Positions 34,376 to 42,887 of a stretch of 58,910 bases of DNA are shown in pieces (positions within the stretch are counted from its first letter, which is position 1; the number at the start of each line of letters is the position of its first letter). The notes beneath the pieces are model-generated. The model worked only from the letters and a program-made list of their open reading frames with translations, had not been told where the DNA came from and ran no database searches. The DNA lies in the NCBI RefSeq assembly GCF_001438845.1, contig NZ_JQCL01000103.1, positions 166,417 to 225,326 on the forward strand, in the 5' to 3' direction. The DNA is from Lactiplantibacillus xiangfangensis. GTDB taxonomy: Bacteria > Bacillota > Bacilli > Lactobacillales > Lactobacillaceae. The translations under genes and the position numbers were made by a program.

Positions 34376-35652
34376 ATGGCAATCCCCGCTTGGACTGGTA
34401 ACGCTGCCACCCGCTTCGGCCAAACCGCAGATTCCGCGATGGGAATCGCTGTGACGTGAGCTTCTGCCTCTAAATTGGCGAGTTGTTCTGGCCACAGGGT
34501 ACCCGTTTGATAGCTTTGATTACCAAGCACCTTCAACGTAAACCGTTCCTCACTGGCATACCGTGTCAAAATTGCCGTCGGTAAATCGCTAAAGATGAGG
34601 TACGATTGGGCCAGCTGGTTAAAATGAGTGACCGTCAATTGGTGATGATTACGATTAAACGCAGCGCCCCGAATGCCCGTCCGGATACGCTGACCAGCCA
34701 CGACCATATCATTTAAGACACTATTTGCCGTGGCGCTACTCCCAGCACCGGGACCCGTGTATAAGCTGTCACCAATAGCTTGACTCGCAATCATGATGCC
34801 ATTTTGAACCCCGCCGACTTGGCTTAAGGCTTGGTCTTGCCCCACCGCAACCGGCGCCACCCGACAATATAAGCGCTGACCGTGTTGCCGCGCCTGTGCC
34901 AACAATTTAATCTGCCAGCCATTGACGGCTGCTTGGCGACACTGCGCCGCCGTCACGCTAGTAATCCCGACTGGCTGTACTTGCTTAACCGTTAGACCTT
35001 GACCAAATGCAAACCGGCTCAAAATAATCAGTTTGTAGGCGGCATCAATCCCCTGTACATCGTGACTGGGGTCTGCTTCCGCGTAACCTAAACGTTGCGC
35101 TGTTGCTAGAGCTTCGGCGTACGATTGCCCGGTTTGCGTCATCGCACTCAAGATATAATTAGCCGTTCCGTTGATAATCCCAGTAACGGATTGAACCGTA
35201 TCAGTCGCATAACTGTCGGTTAGCGTCCGTAAGATTGGAATCCCACCGGCGACACTCGCCTCGTAGAATAAATCACAGCACCGTTGTTGGGCTAAGGCTA
35301 CCAACTGATCCCCAGCAGTGGCAATCAAATCCTTATTAGCCGTTACGACCGACTTGCCATGCTGTAACGCCGTTATGATGGCGGCCTTGGCCGTTGCTAC
35401 CGTGCCCATCACTTCGACGACCAGTTGGATCTCCGGGTCCGTCACAACCGCATCAATCGAATTGGTCAGCCGCGTCCCAACTGGCAAAACTACTCTACGG
35501 GGCGCATTCAAATGGTGGACGGCAACCGCTGCTAGTTGAAAACGCACTCCCTGCATCTGTTCAATTTTAGTTGCCGCTTCGCGTAACCGTTCCACCACCC
35601 CACTGCCGACGGTGCCTAATCCTAACATGCCCACTTTGATTGTCGTTACCAT
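34372..35652 (-). CDS. hom: Homoserine dehydrogenase
   Basis: A 426-residue enzyme that reduces aspartate semialdehyde to homoserine. It has the NAD(P) fold (GMLGLGTVGSGVVERL), the VTANKDLIA loop, the catalytic GIINGTANYILSAM motif with Lys in the ...GYAEADPSHDVQGIDAAYKL stretch, and a C-terminal ACT-like region. It is second gene of a unit with metA, 54 bases downstream, under a Met T-box; this copy therefore serves methionine rather than threonine synthesis. GGAGGG lies 9 bases before the ATG. Confidence 0.95.
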   Translation of the reverse strand: MVTTIKVGMLGLGTVGSGVVERLREAATKIEQMQGVRFQLAAVAVHHLNAPRRVVLPVGTRLTNSIDAVVTDPEIQLVVEVMGTVATAKAAIITALQHGKSVVTANKDLIATAGDQLVALAQQRCCDLFYEASVAGGIPILRTLTDSYATDTVQSVTGIINGTANYILSAMTQTGQSYAEALATAQRLGYAEADPSHDVQGIDAAYKLIILSRFAFGQGLTVKQVQPVGITSVTAAQCRQAAVNGWQIKLLAQARQHGQRLYCRVAPVAVGQDQALSQVGGVQNGIMIASQAIGDSLYTGPGAGSSATANSVLNDMVVAGQRIRTGIRGAAFNRNHHQLTVTHFNQLAQSYLIFSDLPTAILTRYASEERFTLKVLGNQSYQTGTLWPEQLANLEAEAHVTAIPIAESAVWPKRVAALPVQAGIAI

Positions 35653-35706
35653 TTGATCACCCTCCTATAATTCGTGCGTTTGCCACTGTTAGTTTCAAGT
35701 CAACCA

Positions 35707-36576
35707 TTAGACTAGTCCCACTTTTGCTAGATCCAACGTAGCCAACCAGTTTTGGTACAGTTGCCGACTTGCATCTGGCCAACTGTAATCAACCGTGCTT
35801 AAAGTCGATTCTTTAAAATAATGTTGTGGTAAGTTAATGGGCAGGTGCTTGCGGCGGTCCCGAAAATATTCATTTGCTAGCGTTGTTGCTTCATATTCCG
35901 GGTGGCCGGTCACGTAAACGGCCCGTTGACGGGGAGCGTTTAACACTAATGGTCCCACTTGATTGTTGGTCGCCACCACGTGCAAATCAGCTGGTAAATC
36001 TTCTGGCAAAATGAGTTGTGTGTGCCGAGACTGGGGCATCTTCAGGGCTCCATCCGTACTTAATCCCCGCGTCAGCCGTGAGTCTTCGTCAACGGCGGTC
36101 GCGGTGTAAATGCCAAAAATCTTTTCCGACACTTCTTGTTTTTGGACGTTAAACGCTGCGTACAATCCCGCCTGGGCGGCCCAACATTCAAATAACGTCT
36201 GGGTAACGTGCCGCTGCGCCCAACTAATGATTGCTAGGAACTCATCCCAATAATCCACTGCCTCAAAGTCCAACTGTTCAACCGGCGCCCCAGTGACGAT
36301 CAGGCCATCAAAATGCCGGTCAATGACTTGATTTAACGAGACGTAGTTGGCAGCCACAACGGCTTTAGGCAAGCTCTTAAAGTGATGGCTGACTGGATAC
36401 ATGAACGTCACGGCCACGTCTTGTTCTACCGCCGCAAGCCGTTGTAAAAATTGCCGCTCCGTATCCTGCTTATTGGGCATCAAGTTCAAGATTAAAACTT
36501 GTAGCGGTTCCTTGACCGCTGCGTTATCCCATTGTCCCTGCGCCTTTAATAATCCATTTACTGCTGTGACTGCCAT
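35707..36576 (-). CDS. metA: Homoserine O-acyltransferase (MetA)
   Basis: Start at 36576 (MAVTAVNGLLKAQG), preceded by GAGAGGAAG; upstream reading adds only leader sequence. The 289-residue protein is a glutamine-amidotransferase-like acyltransferase with nucleophile Cys in LFECWAAQAGLYA and the His/Glu pair in YVTGHPEYEATTLANEY. It activates homoserine with an acyl group as the first committed step of methionine synthesis. Whether it uses succinyl- or acetyl-CoA cannot be told by eye; Firmicute members often use acetyl-CoA. First gene of the metA-hom unit. Confidence 0.95.
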   Translation of the reverse strand: MAVTAVNGLLKAQGQWDNAAVKEPLQVLILNLMPNKQDTERQFLQRLAAVEQDVAVTFMYPVSHHFKSLPKAVVAANYVSLNQVIDRHFDGLIVTGAPVEQLDFEAVDYWDEFLAIISWAQRHVTQTLFECWAAQAGLYAAFNVQKQEVSEKIFGIYTATAVDEDSRLTRGLSTDGALKMPQSRHTQLILPEDLPADLHVVATNNQVGPLVLNAPRQRAVYVTGHPEYEATTLANEYFRDRRKHLPINLPQHYFKESTLSTVDYSWPDASRQLYQNWLATLDLAKVGLV

Positions 36577-36602
36577 GTTGATCTTCCTCTCTTCTTTAGA
36601 AC

Positions 36603-36895
36603 GCAAAAAAGCTTTCGTCCATTAGCTTCATATACTGAAACTAACGGACGAAAGCTTTCGCGTTACCACCGTTATTCATCGTCATCTCACAATGACAACC
36701 TCGACAAGTACCCACTGGATACTCCGCAATATATCGGTTGCCACCGCACCCGTAGCCTTACGACCCGGGTCATGACTCCAAGCTCATCTTCACCGTACCA
36801 ACGATTACTTCTCTCACCAAACTGAAGCTCTCTGAAAATCGTTCGCACCGTTACTCTTCTCTTCAACGTCTTAATGTTTTTTAATTTAAAGTTAA
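36603..36895 (-). promoter_or_regulatory. T-box leader of metA-hom, ATG (Met) specifier
   Basis: The minus-strand leader contains AGAGAGCTTCAGTTTGGTGAGA in stem I, the T-box sequence ACGGTGGTAACGCG near 36657-36670, and a long terminator (GCTTTCGTCC.../...GGACGAAAGC plus TTTTTT, 36606-36660). The specifier loop reads GAAG-ATG-A with ATG at 36787-36785, so uncharged tRNA-Met turns on metA-hom. Confidence 0.93.
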
Positions 36896-37025
36896 TCTAA
36901 CACCTGGATGAGTGCCTGTCAACTTTCTGCTTCAAACTTTTCTTCATCCGCCTATTTAGTCCGAAAGTTAACTAATTATGACTAAATACTTTCTAAAAAG
37001 TAAAAGGCCTAAAATCACTGTAGGT

Positions 37026-37204
37026 TATCCACTCCGTCGGGGAGCACTGGGTGCTATGGGGGATGGCCCCCAGCCATAGTTCGGTCTGGGACCTCAATTC
37101 AAAGCCGACAGCCCACGTCTTTGAATTGCCCCGCAAGATTGGCGCAAAGAGCGTCCGCCAATCTTGCCGACACAGCACGCCAACACTCCCCGCCTTCGCT
37201 CAAA
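37026..37204 (-). repeat. Structured repeat family 2, reversed copy
   Basis: Second repeat family, about 180 bases; other copies at 40771 and 58857 and a remnant at 53478. Read on the minus strand, the outer stem is CGGGGAGTGTTGG against CCAGTGCTCCCCG. Inner hairpins are CAAGATTGGCG/CGCCAATCTTG and CAATTCAAAG/CTTTGAATTG. Compared with the 40771 copy, the outer stem and the second hairpin change on both sides so that pairing is kept. It lies back to back with family 1 at 37245. Confidence 0.8.
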
Positions 37205-37244
37205 TTAGCTTTCCTATTATTGATTCAAAAATTCATTGAATCAT

Positions 37245-37427
37245 CGAAGGCTGGCGCTGATAACATCAGTCGTGAAGGTGGCGTTGAATCGGCAGTTTTT
37301 CTGCCGATTTTACACCACGGACGGTCCGGGACAATTGCGACTTTTGCAACTGTCCCGGGCGAGGATTGAGACCGCTCCTCAGGCTTAATCCGGTCCCACG
37401 ACTGCATGTTATCAGCGCCAACCGGAC
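37245..37427 (+). repeat. Structured repeat family 1, copy 2
   Basis: Outer stem GGCTGGCGCTGAT / ATCAGCGCCAACC and AGTCGTG / CACGACT, hairpins ATCGGCAG/CTGCCGAT, CCGGGACA/TGTCCCGG and GGATTGAG/CTTAATCC around ACCGCTCCTCAGG. Every stem differs in sequence from the other copies yet still pairs. It lies 40 bases from the family 2 copy. Confidence 0.85.
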
Positions 37428-37616
37428 TGGTAGGTTCAACAAGAGAATGTTTTTCATTATCAATCTTAATTATTCTGTTAGCATCGGCTGTTCACATTAT
37501 TTTTTAATTATTTTCAAATTTATCTTATTAGCCAATTTTGCTGGCTACATCAGGGATTAACCCCTTAAAATTCCGACTGATTTCTAATGATTCTGTGAAC
37601 AATTTCAGAAAAAGCC
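37428..37616. other. AT-rich gene-free spacer
   Basis: Between the repeat pair and the ABC operon promoter. No gene or hairpin of note. Confidence 0.4.
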
Positions 37617-37645
37617 TTGACACGCTTTTTTCCTTTGCCTATACT
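37617..37645 (+). promoter_or_regulatory. Strong sigma-A promoter of the ABC operon leader
   Basis: Perfect TTGACA (37617-37622), a 17-base spacer and TATACT (37640-37645). The start of transcription should be near 37652, giving a leader of almost 290 bases. Confidence 0.85.
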
Positions 37646-37651
37646 AAACTC

Positions 37652-37888
37652 AATTAATAAACGAAAGCGAGGAACCAAGGATGACAAAGTTAGTGCTCAA
37701 CTTGAACAGTTCATGGCAAAGCCGGCCGTTCAGATTGTAATTCCGTTGCACGGATACAATCTGGCAAACAGTTTGTATCTGTGCCGGCTTAACTTTGATA
37801 TCCAAAGGAGTCTGCATGGGTTTTAGACACAGCAGGCTTCGGTTCCCTAAAGGGCAAACCAGGCTTACTGGTTTGCCCTTTTTTTGAC
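37652..37888 (+). promoter_or_regulatory. Attenuator-like structured leader of the ABC operon
   Basis: The leader folds as CAAAGTTA (37685-37692) against TAACTTTG, enclosing GCCGGC against GCCGGC and the hairpin AGATTGTA/TACAATCT. It ends in an intrinsic terminator, GGGCAAACCAG/CTGGTTTGCCC plus seven Ts (37851-37885). GGTT-CCC-TAAA-GGG just before could form a competing hairpin. It is neither a T-box nor any riboswitch consensus I know. A 19-codon leader ORF lies inside, so translation could steer folding. Confidence 0.65.
37681..37740 (+). CDS. Possible leader peptide, 19 aa with one Trp
   Basis: A 19-codon frame (MTKLVLNLNSSWQSRPFRL) with GCGAGG about 9 bases before the ATG. It covers the 5' arms of the leader stems, and its stop codon falls inside the AGATTGTA hairpin. 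The single Trp codon sits just before the GCCGGC stem. This geometry fits ribosome-controlled attenuation, but a coding role is unproven. Confidence 0.4.
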   Translation: MTKLVLNLNSSWQSRPFRL

Positions 37889-37938
37889 GACTTTGCCCGA
37901 ATCAGTTCTTCATTCTAAATTATTTTGAGGTGACAATA

Positions 37939-38949
37939 TTGAAACGTATGATTGCATTTATTAGTGCCCTAATCGTTTTTCTAGGCGTCGCGTTCTTCGC
38001 GACCGGCAATAAAAAAACGACTAGTGCTCAAGATACAGCCGGTAAGATTCCAACGGTCGGCATCTTACAACTCCAGACCCACCCCGCACTTGACGCGATT
38101 CATCGCGGCGTGATCGCCGGCTTAAAGGAATACGGCTACGTCCCGGGCAAGACCGTTAAGATTGACTATCAAAATGCTCAAGGTGACCAAAGCAACTTAA
38201 AGACGATGAGTCAAAAGTTCACCAACGAAAACGCTGCGGAAACGATTGGGATTGCCACACCAGCAGCCCAAGCTCTAGCAACCGCGGCTAACAAGGAAAC
38301 ACCAGTTATCCTTGCCGGTATTACCGATCCATCCGGGAGTGGCTTAATCAAAAGTGACCAACATCCCGGTGCCAACATTACGGGGACTTCGGGTGAATCA
38401 CCATTAAAGTCCCACCTAGATTTACTCAAGCAATTAGTCCCAAAGGCTAAAACCATTGGAATTATCTACACGACTTCCGATCATGGTGGCGAATACAACG
38501 CGAAGAAGTTTGCCCGGATCTGTAAACAAGCTGGTGTGAAGTACAAGCTCTACACCATCGCTAACACCAACGATATGCAACAAGTTGCCGAAACGATGGC
38601 TTCCCAAGTAGACGCCGTTTACGCGCCACAAGATAACGGGGTCGCCAGTGCGATGAAGACCTTAGTCTCCGTCACAAACAAAGCAAACGTTCCCGTCATT
38701 CCAGCAGTTGATACCATGGTCAAGGCTGGTGGTCTAGCCACCCTCTCCGTTGACCAGTACCAATTAGGGAAACTCTCAGGCGAAATGGCTGCCCAAGTTT
38801 TAAAGGGGAAGTCCCCTAACAACTATGCCATTAAGATTATTTCTAAAGGTAAAATGACGTTAAATTTATCCGCTGCCAAGAAATTAGGCATCAAATTCCC
38901 AGCCAGCGTGCTGAAGGAAGCCAAAACGAAAGGGGTTATTTACAAATGA
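37939..38949 (+). CDS. ABC importer substrate-binding protein (PF04392 type)
   Basis: Start at TTG 37939 (MKRMIAFISALIVFLG), which has GAGGTGA 5 bases upstream; the ATG 9 bases further on is a less likely alternative. The 336-residue protein has an N-terminal signal helix and the two-lobed fold of the ABC_sub_bind family (VGILQLQTHPALDAIHRGVIAGLKEYGYVPG). Relatives bind aromatic amino acids, notably tryptophan, or other small ligands. It lacks a lipobox cysteine, so it is probably held by an uncleaved signal anchor or released. First gene of a three-gene operon. Confidence 0.88.
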   Translation: MKRMIAFISALIVFLGVAFFATGNKKTTSAQDTAGKIPTVGILQLQTHPALDAIHRGVIAGLKEYGYVPGKTVKIDYQNAQGDQSNLKTMSQKFTNENAAETIGIATPAAQALATAANKETPVILAGITDPSGSGLIKSDQHPGANITGTSGESPLKSHLDLLKQLVPKAKTIGIIYTTSDHGGEYNAKKFARICKQAGVKYKLYTIANTNDMQQVAETMASQVDAVYAPQDNGVASAMKTLVSVTNKANVPVIPAVDTMVKAGGLATLSVDQYQLGKLSGEMAAQVLKGKSPNNYAIKIISKGKMTLNLSAAKKLGIKFPASVLKEAKTKGVIYK

Positions 38950-39854
38950 GTATGATCGTATCTAGTATCGGCCAGGGCCTCTTATGGGCTACCTTAGGCG
39001 TCGCATTATTCTTAACTTTCCGAATCTTAGATTTCCCTGATATGACCGTTGAAGGCACGTTCCCACTAGGTGCCGCTACCGCCGTCATGGCAATCAGTCA
39101 CGGCATGGGGCCACTTACCGCTTCGCTCCTCGCCTTTGTGGCCGGCGCCGTCACCGGACTCGTTACCGGCTTGCTATACACCAAGGGTAAGGTTCCCATC
39201 CTGTTAGCCGGAATCCTAGTCATGACCGCTTGTCTCTCCATTAACTTACGGATCATGGGCGGCAGTTCGAACGTTTCACTATTAGGAAAAACGACGCTAT
39301 TTTCCAACCACTTTCTCGCAACGTTACCAAAATATTTCGACAGTGTCTTCGTTGGGTTAGTCGTGATTTCCGTCATTACAATTTTACTGATGGTCTTTTT
39401 ACAAACGAACCTAGGCCAAGCCTTCATTGTCACTGGCGACAACCGTGAGATGGCCCGCTCAATCGGAATCAACACCGACAACATGACCATCATGGGACTA
39501 ATGGTTTCTAACGGAATCATTGGTTTAGGCGGTGCTTTAATTGCTCAAAACAATGGTTACGCTGATGTCAGCATGGGGATTGGGATCATCGTCATCGCGT
39601 TAGCTTCAATTATCATTGGCGAAGTCGTCTTTGGTGAATTGACGTTAAACCAACGTTTAATTGCCGTAACCTTAGGGAGTATTCTCTATCAATTCGTCCG
39701 GTTACTCGTCCTTCAACTTGGATTCAATACCAACGACATGAACCTGTTATCCGCCTTGATTTTGGCCATTTGCTTGATGTTGCCACAATTCAGTAAAGCC
39801 CTACACCTAAACCACGTTTTGAAGAGAGGAGTTGCCCGTTATGACGAAAACTAA
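38946..39854 (+). CDS. ABC importer permease
   Basis: A 302-residue membrane protein with about eight helices, of the BPD_transp_2 type (LIV/sugar-like), with FRILDFPDMTVEGTFPLGAA at the start and TGDNREMARSIGINTDNM as the loop contacting the ATPase. Its ATG overlaps the stop of the binding-protein gene by 4 bases (ATGA), and its end overlaps the ATPase start by 14 bases. It forms the membrane channel. Confidence 0.9.
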   Translation: MSMIVSSIGQGLLWATLGVALFLTFRILDFPDMTVEGTFPLGAATAVMAISHGMGPLTASLLAFVAGAVTGLVTGLLYTKGKVPILLAGILVMTACLSINLRIMGGSSNVSLLGKTTLFSNHFLATLPKYFDSVFVGLVVISVITILLMVFLQTNLGQAFIVTGDNREMARSIGINTDNMTIMGLMVSNGIIGLGGALIAQNNGYADVSMGIGIIVIALASIIIGEVVFGELTLNQRLIAVTLGSILYQFVRLLVLQLGFNTNDMNLLSALILAICLMLPQFSKALHLNHVLKRGVARYDEN

Positions 39855-40623
39855 TCAACCCTTACTTGCGTTAAACGACATCGTTACGAAGGTCAACGCC
39901 GGCACCCCTAACGAAGTCATGATTTTAAAGCACCTCAACTTGAATATTTACGACGGCGACTTCATTACCGTTCTTGGCTCCAACGGTGCGGGTAAGTCGA
40001 CTCTCTTCAATACGATCAGTGGTGAACTCCCCGTCACCGACGGCCAAATCAAGTTACGCGGCCGTGACATTACCCACCTTTCCGTTGAAAAACGGACGGC
40101 CTTCTTAGCCCGGGTCTTCCAAGACCCCAAGATGGGAACCGCCCCACGAATGACGGTCGCTGAAAACCTCTTGTTAGCCAACCAACGTGGCAAACGCCGC
40201 ACGTTGCGCTTACGCCGGCTGAAGCAGCACATGGCCCAATTCAAGGAACTGACGGCTTCCATGGATAGTAACGGTTTATCCGACCGACTCAATACCGCCA
40301 CGGAAAATCTTTCCGGTGGCCAACGCCAAGCCTTGAGTTTCTTAATGGCGACGGAACAACGGCCCGACTTATTACTGCTCGATGAACACACGGCCGCCCT
40401 CGACCCTAAAACCAGCGAACAGCTGATGGTGCAAACTAATCAGCGGGTCACTCAGGAAAAATTGACTTGCTTGATGATCACCCACCACTTAGACGACGCT
40501 TTAAAGTACGGCAACCGCCTCATCGTCTTAGATCAGGGCCAAATCAAGTACGACGTTCGTGACGAAGAGAAAGCCCAACTTACGAAGGAACAACTTCTTA
40601 GCTTCTTCGATACGATCGAATAA
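39841..40623 (+). CDS. ABC importer ATPase
   Basis: Start at 39841 (MTKTNQPLLALND) with AGAGAGGAG upstream. The 260-residue ATPase has Walker A GSNGAGKST, signature ENLSGGQRQ and Walker B DLLLLDEHTAALD, where His replaces the more usual Pro, as is common in this subfamily. It powers the PF04392-type importer. Third and last gene; a strong terminator follows. Confidence 0.92.
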   Translation: MTKTNQPLLALNDIVTKVNAGTPNEVMILKHLNLNIYDGDFITVLGSNGAGKSTLFNTISGELPVTDGQIKLRGRDITHLSVEKRTAFLARVFQDPKMGTAPRMTVAENLLLANQRGKRRTLRLRRLKQHMAQFKELTASMDSNGLSDRLNTATENLSGGQRQALSFLMATEQRPDLLLLDEHTAALDPKTSEQLMVQTNQRVTQEKLTCLMITHHLDDALKYGNRLIVLDQGQIKYDVRDEEKAQLTKEQLLSFFDTIE

Positions 40624-40640
40624 TTTTGACACGACAACCT

Positions 40641-40688
40641 AAAAATCTCCTTAAGCTAATCACTACGGCTTAAGGAGATTTTTTTCAG
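40641..40688 (+). terminator. Terminator of the ABC operon
   Basis: AAAAATCTCCTTAAG pairs with CTTAAGGAGATTTTT around a 13-base loop, followed by Ts. Confidence 0.93.
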
Positions 40689-40770
40689 ATAAAGGTTGAA
40701 AGTTGAGTTTGAGAATTAACTACTTGTAAACCAGTCCGGTTATTTGATGGTAATAGCAATAGTAAGACTG

Positions 40771-40950
40771 TTTTGAGCGCAGTCTGGTAGAGTTGGCGTG
40801 CTGTGTCGGCAAGATTGGCGGGTGAATTTTACGCCAATCTTGCGGGGCACTTCAAAGACGTGGGTTATCGGCTTTGAAGTGAGGGCCCAGACCGTCCTCT
40901 GGCTGGGGCCGTCCCCCATAGCACACCAGCTCTACCAGACGGAGCGGATC
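40771..40950 (+). repeat. Structured repeat family 2, forward copy
   Basis: Full-length copy bounded by TTTTGAGCGCAG and GACGGAGCGGATC. The outer stem GTCTGGTAGAGTTGG / CCAGCTCTACCAGAC is perfect. Inner hairpins are CAAGATTGGCG/CGCCAATCTTG, CACTTCAAAG/CTTTGAAGTG and CCCAGAC.../GGCTGGGG. Upstream, TAATAGCAATAGTAAG matches the linker seen in the composite at 58840, as if a family 1 partner had been lost. Confidence 0.8.
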
Positions 40951-41068
40951 ATTTAGGAATAGTTATCGTAACGATGTTAATAGTAATTTTAGACTTTTTA
41001 ACCGTTAACTTTCACTAATCAGAATCAATAAATAGATGCCCCCGTAATTAATTATGTAACCGTTTTGT

Positions 41069-41097
41069 TTGCTAGTCCACCGAGGTAGTGTTATATT
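41069..41097 (+). promoter_or_regulatory. Promoter of the NADH peroxidase gene
   Basis: TTGCTA (41069-41074), a 17-base spacer and TATATT (41092-41097). Confidence 0.6.
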
Positions 41098-41101
41098 CAA
41101 T

Positions 41102-41116
41102 TTAGAATAGTTCTAA
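41102..41116. promoter_or_regulatory. PerR-box-like palindrome at the npr start site
   Basis: TTAGAATAGTTCTAA is a 7-1-7 inverted repeat matching the PerR consensus TTATAATNATTATAA at 11 of 14 defined positions. It overlaps the expected transcription start, a position suited to repression of a peroxide-detoxifying gene. Confidence 0.5.
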
Positions 41117-41138
41117 ACTAAAATTGGAGGTCGTCATA

Positions 41139-42494
41139 ATGAAAGTTATTGTCGTTGGTTCTTCACATGGTGGTTATGAAACAGTTCGTGGTATTTTGGC
41201 CGCTCAGCCGGATACAGAGATTCAGTGGTACGAAAAGGGCGATTTTCTGTCCTTCCTATCCTGCGGGATGCAGCTCTACCTTGAAGGCGTCGTCAAAGAC
41301 GTTAACAAGGTGAGCTACGCCACCCCTGAAGGTATGCAGGCTCAGGGCGTTCACGTTTTCCTCAACTCGGAAATTGCTAAAGTTCAACCTGATCAACATA
41401 CGGTGCACGTCATTGATCACGCTAGCGGTCAGGAACGTGACGAAAGCTATGACAAGTTAGTCTTAAGTGTCGGTGCCGTCCCATTTGACCTGCCCGTTCC
41501 CGGACACGACCTTCAAAACGTCTACGCCATGCGGGGACGTGATTGGGCGATGAAGTTGAAAGCCAAGACGGTTGATCCATCCGTTAAAAACGTGGTTGTC
41601 ATCGGCTCCGGTTACATTGGTATCGAAGCGGCCGAAGTCTTTGCGAAAGCCGGCATGCACGTCACGGTCATCGACCTCTTACCACGCTTGCTCAGCCTCT
41701 ATTTGGACCAAGAATTTACTGACATTTTGACGAAAACCATGACGGCACACGGTATTTACCCCGCCGTTGGTCAAGGTATCAAGTCGTTTGAAGGTCAGGA
41801 TGGTCACGTCACCAAAGTCGTAACTGACCAAGGCGAATACCCAGCAGACTTGGTTGTTTCAGCGGCCGGAATTCGGCCAGCTACCGGCTTCTTAAAGGGC
41901 GTTGTTGATTTAGACGACCACGGCCTGATCAAGATCAACGACCACCTGCAAACTAGCGAACCAGACATTTACGCCGTTGGGGATGCAACCTTAGTGCCAT
42001 TCGCACCAACTGGTAAGGACAACCGGATTGCCTTAGCGACGGTTGCACGTCGCCAAGGTCGGATTGCCGCACAAAACTTATTAGGCGGCGATTTTCCAAT
42101 GGTACCCGTTTCAGGTTCATCGGCCCTCTCCGTTTTCGACTATCACTTTGCCTCAACCGGGATTAAGGAAGGAACGAGTGATAAGCTAGGCGTCAAGAGC
42201 GCGTCAGTCCTAGTGACCGACACCATTCGGCCAAAGTTCGTTCCCGAATCGGACGGTAATACCAAGGTTTGGTTCAAGTTGACCTTTGACCCAGAAGACG
42301 GTCGGGTCCTTGGCGCACAAATCATGTCAAAAGCTGACGTAACGGCAAACATTAACGCCATTTCCGTCGCCATTCAAGCGAACATGACCGTGGCGGACCT
42401 CGCCTACGCTGACTTCTTCTTCCAGCCTGGCTTTGACCGGCCTTGGAACATCATTAACGTGGCCGCACAAAAAGCGCTCGTTGATTTGAAATAG
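41139..42494 (+). CDS. npr: NADH peroxidase / NADH oxidase family flavoprotein
   Basis: Start at 41139 ([16 protein letters not shown]), with TTGGAGG upstream. The 451-residue protein has the FAD site at the N-terminus, the single redox Cys in [15 protein letters not shown] (about residue 43), the NADH fold [17 protein letters not shown] and the second FAD motif [10 protein letters not shown]. These enzymes reduce H2O2 or O2 to water with NADH through a Cys-sulfenic acid. Peroxidase and oxidase cannot be separated by motif alone; the PerR-like box favours a peroxide role. Monocistronic. Confidence 0.9.
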   Translation: MKVIVVGSSHGGYETVRGILAAQPDTEIQWYEKGDFLSFLSCGMQLYLEGVVKDVNKVSYATPEGMQAQGVHVFLNSEIAKVQPDQHTVHVIDHASGQERDESYDKLVLSVGAVPFDLPVPGHDLQNVYAMRGRDWAMKLKAKTVDPSVKNVVVIGSGYIGIEAAEVFAKAGMHVTVIDLLPRLLSLYLDQEFTDILTKTMTAHGIYPAVGQGIKSFEGQDGHVTKVVTDQGEYPADLVVSAAGIRPATGFLKGVVDLDDHGLIKINDHLQTSEPDIYAVGDATLVPFAPTGKDNRIALATVARRQGRIAAQNLLGGDFPMVPVSGSSALSVFDYHFASTGIKEGTSDKLGVKSASVLVTDTIRPKFVPESDGNTKVWFKLTFDPEDGRVLGAQIMSKADVTANINAISVAIQANMTVADLAYADFFFQPGFDRPWNIINVAAQKALVDLK

Positions 42495-42518
42495 TCCACT
42501 TTAAACCTTAATTACATC

Positions 42519-42577
42519 AAAACTGCGTAGCTACTCCTGACAATGAATGTCAGCGGTAGCTACGCAGTTGTTTTTAT
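42519..42577 (+). terminator. Terminator of npr
   Basis: AACTGCGTAGCTAC pairs with GTAGCTACGCAGTT, then GTTTTTATT. Confidence 0.9.
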
Positions 42578-42696
42578 TATTAAAATCTGAAAATATTGCT
42601 GTCAACATTTTAATAACAGCAATAAGACTTTCCAAATCAGTCGTTCTAACGTAAGATTTTCCACCTCCGCTAAATCGATGTTAATATCGAAGCCAT

Positions 42697-42875
42697 CGGA
42701 GGTTGTCGCTGATAGCATCGGTCGTGAAGGTGACCTTTGACCGGTGATTTTCCGGTCTTAGGCCACGGACGGTCCGGAACAATTGCGTTCTTGGCAAGTG
42801 TTCCGGGCGAGAGGCTAGACCGCTCCTCAGGCTAGCCTCGGTCCCACGACCGCATGTTATCAGCGACAACCGGAT
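42697..42875 (+). repeat. Structured repeat family 1, copy 3
   Basis: Outer stem GGTTGTCGCTGAT / ATCAGCGACAACC and GGTCGTG / CACGACC; hairpins CCGG/CCGG, CCGGAACA/TGTTCCGG and GAGGCTAG/CTAGCCTC around ACCGCTCCTCAGG. It ends 13 bases from the stop codon of the convergent dehydrogenase gene. Confidence 0.85.
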
Positions 42876-42887
42876 TTGAATATATGG

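Noticed and set aside
37816-37887. A 23-codon frame (start MGFRHS) with AAAGGAG upstream, running through the leader terminator
   Set aside because: Its whole 3' half is the terminator hairpin, so codons are dictated by pairing. Kept only as a remark in the leader finding.
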